NCBI GenBank assembly: GCA_011109175.1
Contig: RDEW01000019.1
Span: forward strand, 427,570-491,569
Length of the DNA stretch: 64,000 bases
Direction of reading: 5' to 3'
DNA from: Dicyema japonicum
Taxonomy: Eukaryota > Dicyemida > Rhombozoa > Dicyemidae
Below are positions 1 to 12,639 of this stretch, piece after piece; within the stretch, counting starts at the first letter, position 1; every line of letters begins with the position of its first letter. The position numbers and the translations under genes are program-made. Below the pieces are notes generated by a model. The model saw nothing but the letters and a program-made list of their open reading frames with translations. It did not search any database and was not told where the DNA came from.

Positions 1-2784
1 ACCTCTTACAAACTTTCACCTAATAGTCACTTATTAATCCACCTTTCCACAGACCACTATGAAAAATGTGCCCCAATCTCCCATGTCTAACAATTACGCC
101 TCCTTGTTTGTATGATTCCTACACTAAAATGACCATTGATCTGTTCCAGCACCAGAAATCATCGAGTTTCTCTTTTTGACACCCTTGAAAAAAGGACACT
201 GACATATAATAAAAAATACCTCGACAGGAATTATAGCCGTGCAGAGGTTATGTTCTACTGTCCACTAATCATTTTGCTTTTGAAGACATTGATTCGTTAC
301 AAAGTCGAGTCCTCAATGCCTAACAATCTCATAAAACACTAACATTTGACTGTGGAAGTCATCGCACAGCTATATAGAATGGCCAGTTCATCGATCACAC
401 TTCCACTTCAAAAAACACAAGTCGTGTGCCCGATGAGTCCAAGATTTCCAAAGTTTCACCTATTCAATTAATAAACTCAGTACCTTTTATTATGAAAAAC
501 TCAATGTCTGACTATCCCTCGCGAATTAACTCTAACGTCTTTAAAGAAGTGTTGCGAATACATAAGGGAATATCAGCGAGATAAAGCAACTTGGCCAGCA
601 TGAAGAACACGCTGCAACAAATTTACTATGCAAATATTTATCAAATTTTAATAAATATAATTTTATTTATTTTTAAATTTAAATTAATGGTGATTCTTCT
701 AGGGACTCAGTTGAGAAACACTGCCGTAGAGCCAAGGGAGGTTTTTTGCTTGGGACTGAACATGCACGGACACTTATTACAAAATAGATTTAAAAAGATG
801 TTAAAAATCCACGTATAACCTAAAGAGAAGTTTAGCGTGCTTGAACCCGGTATCAAAGTTTATCTGGCTGATCAGGCGGCTTATATGAGTGAGCAAGGGA
901 GAGCCTAAATTGACAAGATGTCTACAGAAGATTTGGCTCGCGATCATGAGGGGTAACTCCATTAGGAACTAAATGCCTGAAAGGTCATAATGGAGATGTC
1001 TAATAATTGAATGAGACACAGCAGATTCCTTAATGCCACCTAAGATGATGATAAAAATCACAAAAACCTAAAATGTAAAACGGCAGTTTCCTTGGTCCAT
1101 TTTTATATGGAGTGCTTTCAACTATAATGTAGCTAAGAAATACTCCAAAGTATGAGCCCGATCAATATCAGACAGAAAACCTGACGATGCCAATTTATTA
1201 TTTTATTTGTTCTCTGATGGAGTCAAATTTTTGAATAAACAAATACAGAGAAGACAGAATTCCCTTCCTATTTGGTTTTCATACAGTATTTAGCCTGAAC
1301 GACTGCCATAAGGATCTAGCGAACCCAACTGCAAGCTGGACCCTTTTTAAACTGATGGAAGAATGACAAAAATCAACTTAATTTTATGGTCATTATAAGA
1401 CTCATGAATTTTTGTCCGTATATATAAAACAGGAAGACCGATTATTTGAATGAGGCTGCATCCTGAAGCTGAAAGCTATCAAAACAGCACCCCTCTCCAC
1501 ATTTGACCTGATTTAATACATTATGAGAATTTAATGGATCAACAGTTGAAATAACGACCAAGGTTATACTGAAGCAGTGTCTTTTACTCTCCGTTATTAT
1601 CTTAAAATTGACTGAACAAGAGGACTCCCAAAGAACATATTTTAAGATTTTTTCTTTTGATGTTTTATCGTCTTCCAACTGTCTTAAGTACTCCTTGTGG
1701 AACTTTGATTTTCATTATTGGGATGTACCATGCGGTTACTTGATTAAAGATTCTCTTTTTTCTAGTATCCACCAAACACTTCATCAGATCAACTTAACAC
1801 AGGAGACGCCCAATAGTCGTGCGAGAGTCAAAAAGGACCCATCTTTTCATTTCAAAAAAAGACTATTCCGTTATTCATTATGTTTTGAATCTATAGTTTG
1901 TCGAAAGAATTTAGGGAGGCAGAATTGGACCAACAAAGACTTGCATTGGATCAAATAATCAGTTTAACGATAAATAAACTAATGAAGAGTATCAGTTTAT
2001 TAGCACCAATCACACGTTCCTTAAATCGATACTTTCTCAAGTTAAATGAGAACCTGGCAATTTGAACTTGAAGACTTTGAACATCCGACATTTTTTAGTT
2101 CAAAACTTATTGTATCTAAGTCTTCAGAGACCACAATTTAAGCGATGAGACCTTCACACGTCATGAGATACATATTCATATCCTGTTATTAAGTTAAGTC
2201 ACCACCAATACACTTTCACAATGGAACTGTCATGCAAAAGCGTTGCAACCTGACAAATAGAAAGCAGTGTACCTTCCATTACTGTCCTTCTTATAGTCCA
2301 TCTAATCGTTTCCCCCTCTGAGACAACTCCAAATCAATGTCTCCGTAGAATGATCCGTGGTTGTCAGGCAACATTGGTAAAAACTTAACTACCAGACTAA
2401 AAATCACCGAATTTAAATATGGAAGCAAATATAACAAAAACATAAAAAACTAATCGTCATTTAACAAAAACTCCAGATTCTCAATACAATTTTCAAGGTC
2501 CCTTATATTATCATTATTATCGATGAGTTCAAGCGACAATGACAACCTGAGAGGATCTTTTCACCAACTCATTTACTTCATTGTCAGAAGGGTTGCATTC
2601 TCTTGTATATTTGTCGCCTTCTTTATCACACGGGAGCGTCACGTGGTGGGGATCTTAAAAATTGACGAAATTAAGTCCTTGAGTGAGACAGAATGGTACA
2701 AATGATCGAAAAATAAAGCCGTCCGTAGACTCAATAGATTTGTTGTAGGCATTCTCGATAAAGTCAGTCCAGTCCTTCTCGGAT
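1..2784. other. Region without a recognisable gene
   Basis: I see only short open frames here, the longest being about 116 codons at 1608-1958 (+) with a 78-codon frame opposite. Neither resembles a family I know. Any tiny-intron gene in this stretch was not resolved by eye. Confidence 0.5.
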
Positions 2785-4626
2785 ATGGTCTTATTCGGTT
2801 ACTTAGTAAGTACCTCGTTTCTAACTGGGAGTAAGTTATTTTTAAGGTTATCGAGTTCTTCCATCGTTATTTTAACAACTATGAGGGGAAGGGCTGAGGC
2901 TACAAAAATTGATATGAAGAATCCCTTTTTTTGGAAATGCTATCAGAAGATAATGTGTCCGAAGTCGGGTCCAGAAAAAATTATACTGGATAAACCAGAC
3001 GGGGGAGTATGCATAACGAAGGAAACACCTTCGATATTCAGGAATCAGCTCCAAAAAATTCAGGGTGTGGATCCGTGGAGTTTGATCCCTGATGACAAAA
3101 AAAGGTGTCTGCCGATATATTTGAACACTCCGACAAGAACTACCTATTGCTGATAGCTCTGTCAGCAACTTTGAAGTGATGACAGCTATCAGGGAATGCA
3201 AGGTCAATGCTCCAGGATATGGCCACATATCAATGAAACTTATCAAAGAGGGTCCGGATAGTTTGTTTGACTATCTGCGATGTTTTTATGATGGGTGTTT
3301 GCGACTTGGCCACTTGCCTTTAATATGGAAGATAGCTGTTGTGAGGATGATTCCAAAACCAGGGAAGCCAAAGAGAGATCCGACAAGCTACAGACAATTA
3401 GCTTAATATGTTCTTTCGCGAAAGTGATTGAACGTATCATTTTCAAAAGGCTAAGTAGACATATAGAAGAAAACAACATTCTGATTCCGGAGCAATGTGG
3501 TTTTCGTCCCGGAAGAGGCTGTACAGACTGTTTCTTTCTACTGAATTCTGAAATCATAAAAGCAAAGGATTCCAAGAGACAAATAAACTTATTATGTCTT
3601 GATATCTCGAAAACATTCGACAGTGTATGCCATGAAGCGTTGTTAAAGCAGCTTGTATCAGCATATGTTCCAAGATACCTATTTGTTTGGCTAAGAAATT
3701 ATCTTTAGGAAAGACAATCTTTTGTGAAGGTGTGTGGATATATATCTGATGCAATATCATTCAAAAGAGGAGTCCCTCAAGGTTCAGTATTGAGCCCTAT
3801 TTTGTTTAATATATTTATGGCGAGTTTTCCACGTCCGAGGAATATTAATACTAGTCTTTTTATTTATGCAGATGACGTAATCGTGGTGGACACATCTCTA
3901 AAATCTTCTATATCCGAAGGAAGAATCCGGGAGTATGTCGACCAGATTGAGCTTTGGTGCAACTTGAGAGGGCTAAAGGTCTCTGCTGAAAAATCTTGCG
4001 CACTCCGAATAAGCAGTTAGAAAAAGCACCTGAAACAAGAATACACACTGTGAGTAAACAATTCACACAGTCTGCGCTACCTGGGGGTCGACTATGGACA
4101 CGCAGGAGATTACATGGACAACATAAAGGAGAGGAGAAAGAGAGCCTTTCAGTCGCTCTTATGTACACGGAAGTTACACGTTATCCGTGACACTTACCTG
4201 TTTATCTTCAAGGGAGTTATTCTCCCTAGCCTACTTTATGGGTGCGAGGGGTGGTTCTTCTCTCCGAAAAGGGACAAGATCTTATCCCTCCTAGAGAAGA
4301 CTAGAAGAGCTGCAATTAAGCTCTCCTTAAAAAAGAAACTGAAAGACTGTCTAAACGAGGACGAAAACAAGCTCCTGGAACCGATTAGCAAGATTGTGGA
4401 GGATCGGATCAATGGTTTCAGGAGGAGATCAAAGGTCCAGGACACATACATAAAGCTGTGAAAATAAAGATTAAAAAGCTGGGAGAAACGTTCAGAAAAA
4501 GATTAATAATAAAAAAAGGAGGAAGGGTCCAGGTGTAGAGTCCAAGCCTTATGGTAGGACTCAGATGTAATACCCTACAGAAATCTCCTTAACTCTTTTG
4601 TCAATAAATCGTTGTTGTTGTTGTTG
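2785..4626 (+). mobile_element. CR1/Jockey-type LINE, reverse transcriptase region, degenerate
   Basis: This is the reverse transcriptase (RT) part of a non-LTR retrotransposon, the enzyme that copies the element's RNA at the target site. Visible motifs in order are an approach region (IPKPGKPKRDPTSYR), FRPGRGCTD, motif A-like LDISKTFDSV, motif B RGVPQGSVLSPILFN, motif C IYADDV and the thumb RYLGVDYG, then a conserved C-terminal region ending at about 4461. Frame shifts occur near 3145 and 3397. From 3397 to 4461 one frame is kept but is broken by TAG at 3706, TAG at 4018 and TGA at 4051. No endonuclease domain is visible upstream. The 3' untranslated part ends with AATAAA and a (GTT)n run at 4611-4626, like the microsatellite tails of CR1-type LINEs. 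The copy is dead. The Jockey versus CR1 assignment is inference. Confidence 0.85.
4611..4626 (+). repeat. (GTT)n microsatellite at LINE 3' end
   Basis: About five GTT units follow directly after AATAAATC. I read this as the 3' tail of the upstream LINE rather than an independent microsatellite. Confidence 0.7.
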
Positions 4627-4744
4627 CACTAGTTTGGTCAAATTATATATATTAATTTGATAAATTAAATCAAAAATTTTTTTTTGATTTTTTTCCAAGT
4701 CCACTAGTGTAACGCGTAGCGCTCGGTAAAGCGTTGCGCCTGTG

Positions 4745-5883
4745 ACATTATACAACATCGTCTAATGCCAAATGCCGAAATGATTCTACCGGATGTCCAA
4801 GCAGGATTCAGGAAGGGACGAGGCACACGTGACTTGACTATCGGAAAGCTTTTGATTCCGTTATACATGACAAGCTGTGGTCCGCTTTAAAAGAATTTGG
4901 ATTCGATGCCCATCTGATATTGCTTATCAAATCTCTTTATAAGGATCAAGAATCTACTATTAGAACAGTGTATGGAGATACCGATTGGTTTAAAATTAGT
5001 AAAAGAGTAAGACAAGGATGCTTATTATCTCCCATCCTATTCAATATTTATGCCGAAATGATCATGGCTAAATTGGATACTGTATCAAATAATGGGATTA
5101 AAATTGGAGGCAGCAACATCAATAATTTGCGCTATGTTATCGATACAACCTTACTGGCTGAAACAGAGAATGGCCTCAGGCAGTTGATTCTAAAATTCAG
5201 AGAATAGAGCGTCGTCTTTGGTTTATTGCTAAATATCAAGAAGAACAAAATTATGACTACTGCTATTAATGGAACTAAAAATTGGGAATAAGAAACAAGA
5301 GATTTGAGATAATTTTGTCTTTCTGGGATGTCTAATTAATCGGAATAATGACGGAGGCTTGTAAATCAAGAAAAGAATTGCCATGGGACGAGAAACCTTC
5401 CAGAGAATGAATAGAATTTGGAAAAGCAAAGATATTTGCTTAAGGACCAAATGCAGACTGGTTAATATAATTGTGTTCCTGGTTTTTCTATTCTGCGCAG
5501 AATCATGGATATGAAAAAGGTGGATAGACGAAAAATTGATGCTTTTGAGCTGTGGTACTGGAGGAGGTTACTAAGAATCCATTGACTTTTAAATTAACAA
5601 ACATCGATGTACTCAAACGGGTGGAAACGGACATTTCGCTAGAAGGAAGAATCGTAAAACACAGATTGGCGTTTATTGGGCATGTTGTCCGCTCTGATTC
5701 CCTTGAATGAACCATTATGCAGAGCAATATCACTCGGAAGAAAAGACCTGGCCGACCAAAGACTTGATAGCTATCCACGGTGGAGGAGGTCACGGGAATT
5801 CCTATATCAAGGCTACTCCAAATTGCAACGGATCGGGAGAGTTGAGGAAACTCGTTCATGCAATTTCCAAGGACACGACTTAA
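4745..5883 (+). mobile_element. RTE-clade (BovB-like) LINE fragment, RT to C-terminus
   Basis: The translated pieces match the RT and C-terminal half of RTE/BovB-type LINEs: QAGFRKGRGTRDLTI, KAFDSVIHDKLW, RVRQGCLLSPILFN, IKIGGSNINNLRY, KVDRRKIDAFELWCW, the IGHVVRSDSLE region and KRPGRPKT, ending near LVHAISKDTT at a stop at 5881-5883. The segment between the GFRKGRGT and KAFDSV blocks is missing, so the first catalytic aspartate region is deleted. The YADD box reads YVID, so catalysis is lost. Several frame shifts and stops follow after 5207. It lies directly downstream of the CR1-like copy, separated by AT-rich sequence. This is a dead, 5'-truncated insertion. Confidence 0.88.
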
Positions 5884-6295
5884 CTAAACAACACAAAATA
5901 TAATCATTATTTCAGAGTTGCTACCATCCATGTGGACCATAGTTCCAGGTATACCCATGTTCCTGAATTGCATAGCAATATTGGCATAACAAACATGTCG
6001 TATTGTCGAAAACGAAGTTTCAGTGAAGTGATTATAATTATGTCCTGACTAAGAAATTGTGATTTTAAGATGTACCTCTGTTTTTTTAGCACTAATTCAT
6101 GTTTTTCTTTACAAAAAGCCGTAGTTTTTGTTACCGTGCAAAATATAAGACTTTTCTTCGTCTAAATAAATTTTTAATAAAGTTTCTTAACATGAGGTAT
6201 GTCAAGTGGAGTAATGTCCATCTGTCAAGATTATTAATGATTTTCTTTATTTTCTTTAATTTTTCTTGAGTCAATCGCACTAGAAAAATTTATTT
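5884..6295. other. Unassigned spacer
   Basis: This is AT-rich sequence between two RTE fragments. A 61-codon minus-strand frame (5907-6092) has no family resemblance. Confidence 0.4.
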
Positions 6296-6710
6296 TTAAT
6301 TAAGCATTTCACGAGAGCCATGTACAGTAAAAACAATGTTAGATGTCTTCCTTTTCCATGCTCCTCTGTTTTTAGCCAAAGCTCTCATAGTGTCAAGGTT
6401 GTCGGCAGTTTTTAAATTTCTTTTAATTTTAACCAGGTTTTTTTTTTGTAAAACTGTTAGCATTGTTGTACTTGGTCTTCGACGATAGCGGCCTTCTTGA
6501 CTATCATAGTATGTTTCCATAGATTTGTTAGGTGGGGATGTTAATTCCATCCTCAGCACGTGTCCGAAAAGCTTCCTTCTGGATTCCAGTAATTCTAAAC
6601 TGATAGGTATAGTGCTACATCTCTTAAATAATGCATTTCTCTATTTCTCGTGGGCCAAGTAGTTCCTGTTTTTTTCTCAGCTGAACTTTGTGGAACAAGT
6701 CTAGTTTTAT
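6296..6710 (-). mobile_element. RTE-clade LINE 3' fragment
   Basis: Reading the minus strand gives the C-terminal block of RTE LINEs: KRCSTIPISLELLESRR, KLFGHVLRMELTSP, a decayed RRPSTTMLTVLQK (family RPRTTL) and LRxLAKNRGAW. It ends with the tail 'catggctctcgtgaaatgctt', which also ends the copies at 21.4 and 39.1 kb. It is joined head-on to the large duplicated unit that starts at about 6711. Frame shifts lie near 6610 and 6650. It is 5'-truncated and has no catalytic residues. Confidence 0.8.
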
Positions 6711-7020
6711 GATCCTCGGTGTCATAAACTGGATTCCAGCCAAATTTGTTGGAGAGTATTTTTAACATGTGAACGCCGCAGCAATGTTTCGACCTTTAGC
6801 GAATGGGAATATCGTTATCCCTTCGGGGTGTTGCCATCGCAAAGAAGAAACATTTTTTAATGTCAAGTTGTTACCTCATGTCGGGACCAGCTATAAATTT
6901 GCTTAAAGGATGATAACCATCGATTCAGTGTCCACAGATGCATTTTCATTAACACAAAATTAAGGTCAAAACGGATCGAGGCAGCTATTCTCACTGCCTC
7001 GTTGTCAGAAGGTTGCTAAT
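6711..7020 (-). mobile_element. R2-like REL-endonuclease LINE relic inside repeat copy 1
   Basis: In shifting frames the minus strand shows DNEAVRIAASIRFDLN (family: the stretch before the CCHC), a decayed GYHPLS, DMR..QLDIKN (family RHxxLNDIIK) and EGITIFPFAKGRN (family RPDGxTIFPFxxGKxLVW). The order matches the intact copy at 14.3 kb. It is heavily decayed, and the same relic is present in repeat copy 2, so it predates the duplication. Confidence 0.65.
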
Positions 7021-7942
7021 TTTACCACATTGATAAACATTCAAACAAGCATTTGTTAATTAATTTCTAGTCGTTTTGAAGCAAACCTCCAGTATCATAT
7101 TGCTCTCAATTAACTCTTTATTTTTCAAACATATCTTAATGTGATTTCATATTAATTCGGTCATTTAGCTCATAGAAAATGTCATCCTAATCGTCCACAG
7201 ATCCAGAAATAAGAGAAGTGGGAAAGTCAGAATAAACCAATGGCATCCACATTTAGTTGCGAATAATATTAAGGATACTAATAGCATCTATAGTCATCAA
7301 ATGTATAATTAAACTTACATTAACGATTGACCTAATTTTACGGTCAAAGAGAAATATGACCTATTTTTACTTTCAAGTAAAAAGATCATCGGAGATTAAA
7401 AATCTTTTAGTCCTGATAGATCAATGTGTAGCCAAAATTGCACAAAAAATTATTTTGTCGTCAAACGATTACCTGATTCGATTTTTTAATATTTCACATA
7501 AAATCAAATCGAGAGAGCGAATGTTGGTCATTTGTTACTTAGAACAATATCATTATTTGATTCTAAAGAAGGCAAAAAAATCTCCCATTATGCACAGACT
7601 AACTAGTTCATACAGCTTTGTATTAACTTCACGTCTAATCCTGTAAAATTAGACCAATTAAATTACTTACAGTACTCTTGTCTGAAAAAAAATAATTTCA
7701 TTTACCCTGCAGTACTCTTGTCTAAAAAGAATTAGATATCATCATACTTCTAAACCAAAATCGAGGTCATCCGCATATCTTAATTCCTAGATAAAAGTAG
7801 GACAATTTTTAGCTCTCAGATTACGAAGAGCAGCTTCCAGATAGACAACAAAAGGATTGGTTATTGTGAGTCAACTTCTGAAGTGTCAATTTGCGTAGCC
7901 TCTCTTCAGATTCACTTAAAATTTGATTTTTGCGCTAATTGA

Positions 7943-8085
7943 CATGTAATTAAACATTATTCAAAATGTATTAAACTTTTTGACACAATTTTTAAATTTT
8001 GATAAAGTTACTAAACATTAAGGCAAAGTTATTCGACATTTTAGACAAATTTATTAAATTTTATGGTAAAATTATTAAACAAATC
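7943..8085. repeat. Degenerate tandem array of about 24 bp units
   Basis: Units of the form 'aaagttattaaacatttt' with variable 'tgacaaa/ggcaaa' follow one another at least five times. The same array is at 34348-34495 in copy 2 of the large repeat. Confidence 0.6.
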
Positions 8086-9414
8086 GGAAAACCATGTAAA
8101 TTGTGTGAATTTAATTAAATTATTTTTTAATTTTATTTTTTTAATCCATTTATTTAATAAAATTATAATTAATTATGACGACTGTATTTCATGTAGTAAT
8201 TTTTATTTCTTGTGGTTATCGTATATTCATTATTTTGGTATTTAATCTATAGATGTTCTTTTCTCGTGTTAAACTTGTCATTCGATATTTTGACATCACA
8301 GAATTTATGCAAAAACGATTCAATAAGAAAAGGAGCTCTGTATTAAATATAAATTATTAAGATATTGGATTAATTGTACATATTCGATAACTGGCCTACC
8401 TGAATTTTATGTAGCTGTATTAATTGTTCAAAATATTGAATTTGAACCTGATGTCATTTTTCATTATTGGGAATGATGTTAGATGCTTGTAATTATTATT
8501 AAATATTCATAGTCATTGTGGTTATTATGATCAAAGTTTAAAAACTGTAGATAACAAAACATTCCCACCCACCATTAAGGACATGTTATATATATTTTTT
8601 AAATTTATAGAGATTTTATTCTGTATTCCCTCAATTCATATCGATCGAATTTGCGGAAAATTTATCAATGCTTTTCGAAATGTAGTTTTTTTGTAATTAA
8701 TCTAGATTTTTCCTCTAGGAATAAATGTTATTCAAGTTTTTAAACTTATTCCAATTTGTTTTTTTAAATGAGTATTTTTAATATAATATAGTGTTATCGT
8801 TTGCATCGATTCATTCGATAATCTAGATGCGTATGATATTATATTTAGTATAGATATGAAAGAATAACTAATAGACAATTAGCTATCATAGATAATAAAT
8901 TGTATATGTTAGAAAATAATATATTTAGAAAAACGGCAGGCCGACAAGTGAATATTTCAGTCTAATTAATCTGCAGTTCCATTAAAAACAAGTATAATGT
9001 ACTTGGAATTGAGGAGTTCAATTAAACATTTAACTAACTTAATCGTTCATTTTTCTGGAATATAAAATTGGTGTTAATTAATTCAAATTTATTATGATTT
9101 AATTATTATCCTGGTTGGATAACAGAATCACACAGCTATACTTTGTCTCTAAAAGAATAATTTCACTTAAACGATTACAGAAGGAATCGACTCTGATAGG
9201 TGTTAAAGAACGGACGGTTTTTTTCAGATTTATGCAGAACAGCGTATGCATTATCTAATTAATCATATAAGGAATTAAACAACTAGCTTTACTCACACAC
9301 GATTACTCTCAATGAAGAGGAATATTTTCAAACAGTTGTGAACGATGATGGGAGTATTGACTAAATAAGGAGCACTGTCATTTTACTGCGAATACTGCAA
9401 TATAAACCAAAATG

Positions 9415-9545
9415 GTGACATATAATGAAACATTTAGACCAAGTGGGTTAATACAACTCTCTTTGAAAGACTCCGAAACTGATCAAAACACTCCATGAAG
9501 ACGAGACGTTTATCTTCCCTACCCATAAAAACACAGTAAAACGAA
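9415..9545. repeat. Dispersed repeat, copy 1 (about 130 bp)
   Basis: This aligns with 15815-15945. Shared words include 'acacagtaaaac' at the right end and 'gatcaaaa' in the middle. The class is unknown. The 'cacagtaaaac' end resembles pogo-like terminal repeats, but no partner end was seen. Confidence 0.55.
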
Positions 9546-9578
9546 GCACAAAATTAATAAAAAAACCCATACCCCCTT

Positions 9579-9716
9579 NNNNNNNNNNNNNNNNNNNNNN
9601 NNNNNNNNNNNNNNNNNNNNNNNNNNNNNNNNNNNNNNNNNNNNNNNNNNNNNNNNNNNNNNNNNNNNNNNNNNNNNNNNNNNNNNNNNNNNNNNNNNNN
9701 NNNNNNNNNNNNNNNN
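9579..9716. other. Assembly gap (138 N)
   Basis: This is a run of N. Open frames that cross it are artefacts. Confidence 1.
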
Positions 9717-11679
9717 CACAACATCTACGCTACGAGCTCCAGCATCATTGAAGGTCCTTCTTACACGAACCTGGATCAAATCGTAACTAAAGCGGAGTTC
9801 AGCATGCATTTCAGCGGGGAGGTTCTCAGAGAAATAATCTTTGAGAAATTATTTTGAATAATCAACTCCAGGTTGTTTTTCAATCAAATCTTTGAAATCT
9901 AGTATAAAAAAGACACTCCTTGCGGCTAGGCTTGACAAGTGACGCCGTCATCAGTGGAGATTTACTCTGGAACTGTTAGTCAAAAGGACATACACACAAG
10001 AAAAAGAAAAAGCAAAGTAAGAGCATTCCTTAGATCTCCCTTTACTAATAGTTATAATAACTATTCTATACTTAAATAAAGTGTGTGTTTTGCACGAGCG
10101 AAACCCTAGGCATCTTACGTGCTTATGGAAACGCGGTAGTGTTAATTATTATTGCGGCTAGTCACGAAGGAAGCTTTATTTATACATTCTACCTAACATA
10201 GTTTCACTAGTGATTGTGCTATTTTTATCTAAAGTGTTGTTATAACAAAGTGGCCATTTTATATTTGGATTTTATTTGAGGTTACTAATTTTTCTACACT
10301 TTTCTCTATTAAAATAGCAAAAACCATGTTCATGCCTCAAATAATGCAAGTTTCCAAATAAAAAAAGAGAAACCTTAGGTTTAGAGAAGAATCGGCTTGT
10401 GGAAAAATAACCTTAGGGAAGACTTTATTGTACCAAAATGAACCTAATAGTAGGAATATTGTATTTGAAGGGGAGGCCATGATGCGTACAACATGGAAAA
10501 AATGCAAATCATTTTAAAATACTGCTATGACGCATGCTACTAGGAGAAACATGAAAATCTTCGTTCTCATAGATTGTCAATCCCGACATTGTAGACGAAC
10601 GTTGTGCTAATTCATGACATTCAAGTAGGTGATTCGTTGTCAACACGTAGAGGTTCTTTGCAGTCGCTTATGAGTTGAATGCGTTCTGGGCCTGTTGGAA
10701 CTGATTTTGGCTGACGATTGCTTAGAATTCCTACTGACAAAGCGAATTTGGGTTGATTGATGGGAAACATAGGTTATTCGATTTCCTTTAAAGTCTGTGT
10801 CACGTTGCTTCCGCGCTGTTTAGATTTTTGTCGAGTCTTCCTATAATGTCATAAAGATGTGAAAGGGCAGTCAAGAGACCACGTTGGTGGGTTCTTGGTT
10901 TTGACATGTTATATTATCGTTAAAATGTGATTTGGAAATTAATTCGACGATATGAGTCATAAAAGCCAAAAACTCTAATGCTTGATGAAAGTTAATATTG
11001 TTTACGGTCGGTTGATCGTGAAACGCCTTATGATTTCTGCCGAAAAGTTGATATGTACTTTATTCACCTCAGACCGGTAACAAGGACTTTCTCACTTCTT
11101 GGATTAATGTACTACAGACTGTTGAATTTCTACTCCCATTCGAAGCAAATCTTCACCAAAGGCCACCAGAAGAATAATTCCTCCGCGTCTGTGATGAAGA
11201 TAGAAACCCAGTTCGCCTGTCTATATCAAAGGCAAAAAACTGATTTGTACAAAAATTCCTTACTCCAATCCGATTCCTCTTCATGAATGAGAAAAGGCTC
11301 TTTCATGCAGTAGTAGAGACGATGGAAGACCACATGGTTTGGATGGTTCATTTGATTGCGGAACTGCGATCACTAAAATATACTTTCGTGTTTTAAAACT
11401 ATTCTATAATGGCCAGACATCTCAACGTAGATATGCTGGAAAACTAACGGGTTTACAATGCCGTGGATTCCTTGTTCTTGCAGAACCGGAGTAACCCGCA
11501 GCCATTCCTTCGTATTGACGGCTACGACAGTTGAGTTACAAGAGTAGAATCTGTTTGACTCAGTATAAAAGCTTAGTCCTTTCTCGTATGGAGGTAATTT
11601 TGTCTAGGAACGACGCTAAGATTACGTACTTACATAAAGCAAAGGGATCTTAGAATGTGATTTTTCACATATGTTAGCA
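9717..11679. other. Region without a recognisable gene
   Basis: I see no family resemblance. Near 10090-10150 a block ('gtgcttatggaaacgcggtag' then 'gttaattattatt') resembles the RTE 3' tail and the tail at 61070-61140, so an old retroelement end probably lies here. The words at 9925-9960 ('gacgccgtcatca') recur near 19660. Confidence 0.45.
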
Positions 11680-12010
11680 TATTGTCATGCGGTTCTCCTA
11701 ATTTGGGGGCACTCGGTGCCAATGGGCATGAAGAAAAACTATTCTCTTTGGCAAACAATTTTTGGATGTCAGCCGAAAATTGGATTGAAAAATTTTTCAA
11801 AAAAGGATTTTTTTCACTCCAAGTTAACCTAATAAACAAGACGTCAGAATTTTGTATTGGGCACCTCAATTGCCGGATTTAAAACCAACTGTATTCTAAA
11901 AAGGAATTGAAAAAAAATCCATGCAAAAATCTTATTGAAGTGAACAGCAACATTATAGATTATTGGTAAAAGAAATTGGGAACAATTGCCCGCAAATTGT
12001 CTTCTATTCT
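11680..12010 (+). pseudogene. Tc1/mariner-type transposase relic
   Basis: Near 11850-11880 the reading ILYWAPQLPDLKP corresponds to the C-terminal catalytic block of Tc1/mariner transposases (family form VLxWPxQSPDLNPIE), which acts in cut-and-paste transposition. Upstream, WIEKFFKKG fits the stretch before that block. The motif glutamate region is replaced by a stop and frame break. No other catalytic aspartate or terminal repeat could be placed. This is an old, partial copy. The call rests on one motif. Confidence 0.5.
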
Positions 12011-12389
12011 TTTAAATTTGTCTGGACGTCCTCAAAGTGGACGAGAGAGTGAGAAAGCGTATATGCAGACACTCATGCTGTGAATTCTTTAGAGAGCATA
12101 GAAGTTAAGCCGAGAAACAGATTATTGATTTAGAAAAGCCTCAGCGAATATCTACGGAAAAACTTGATCAAGGCATCTTTCTTTAAGACCGATCGGTATT
12201 CCTCTGCATAAGCAATTTTTATTTTAAGTGAGTTTCCTGCTTCTTCGCAGAAACCACTGAAAAACACGTGGATGCCTATCTTATTGTTTCCGTATTACAG
12301 TAACGTAAAATGCTAATATAAACAATCACAGCAATAATAGTAAAAATTGTGACAGTTTTGATTCAACTTCCGTAGTCATGCCTCCCCTC

Positions 12390-12620
12390 ACTTTATTCTC
12401 AACTTCCATAGTTTAATCGATCCTTCAACGTCTAAAGTAGCTACTTGATCTCTAATTTTTATTACAATTAAAAAACAAATATGAGGACACCTTGACGAAT
12501 GAAATGGGACGTCTATGCGTAAGAGTTTCGCAAGAATCAGGAGAGCTTCTCCAAATGAGAAAAGTACAACTGATCCATTGCTTAAGCGCGGTATGCTCAA
12601 ATATGTTTCAATGGTAACAA
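12390..12620 (-). mobile_element. R2-like REL-endonuclease LINE relic (CCHC region)
   Basis: A minus-strand frame of 80 codons reads LSNGSVVLFSFGEAL followed by a segment with SSRCPHICF. The copy at 14.3 kb has IPNGTLGTFLSDNEC then VPHPCRCG in the same order. This is the segment just before and including the first cysteines of the CCHC motif. The endonuclease part downstream is not visible. Similarity is low, so the call is tentative. Confidence 0.5.
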
Positions 12621-12639
12621 TCTCTCTCAAGTCGACAAG

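Larger units (their letters stand above)
6711..9265. repeat. Large dispersed direct repeat, copy 1 (about 2.55 kb)
   Basis: This block aligns along its whole length with 33098-35690 in the same orientation, with many substitutions and small indels (roughly 85-90% similar by eye). Shared landmarks include the 'ctattctcactgcctcg' block (near 6983 and 33403), a duplicated 'cagtactcttgtct' motif (near 7670-7720) and a degenerate tandem array (7943-8085). The left edge holds a minus-strand REL-endonuclease relic. A 129-codon frame at 7257-7646 is not conserved in copy 2, so it is not coding. The rest is AT-rich and unidentified. It could be a long retroelement relic or a segmental duplication. Confidence 0.85.

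Noticed and set aside
2270-2420. RTE-like CLRRMI block
   Set aside because: Five residues only, with no GHxLRM or tail downstream.
3397-4461. Reassigned stop codons (ciliate-type code) to explain in-frame TAG/TAA/TGA
   Set aside because: Host-type genes here avoid stops by splicing, and the LINE stops include all three codons, which fits decay.
7257-7646. 129-codon open frame inside the large repeat
   Set aside because: The equivalent stretch in copy 2 (33.68-34.06 kb) is frame-broken. The frame is a chance opening in AT-rich DNA.
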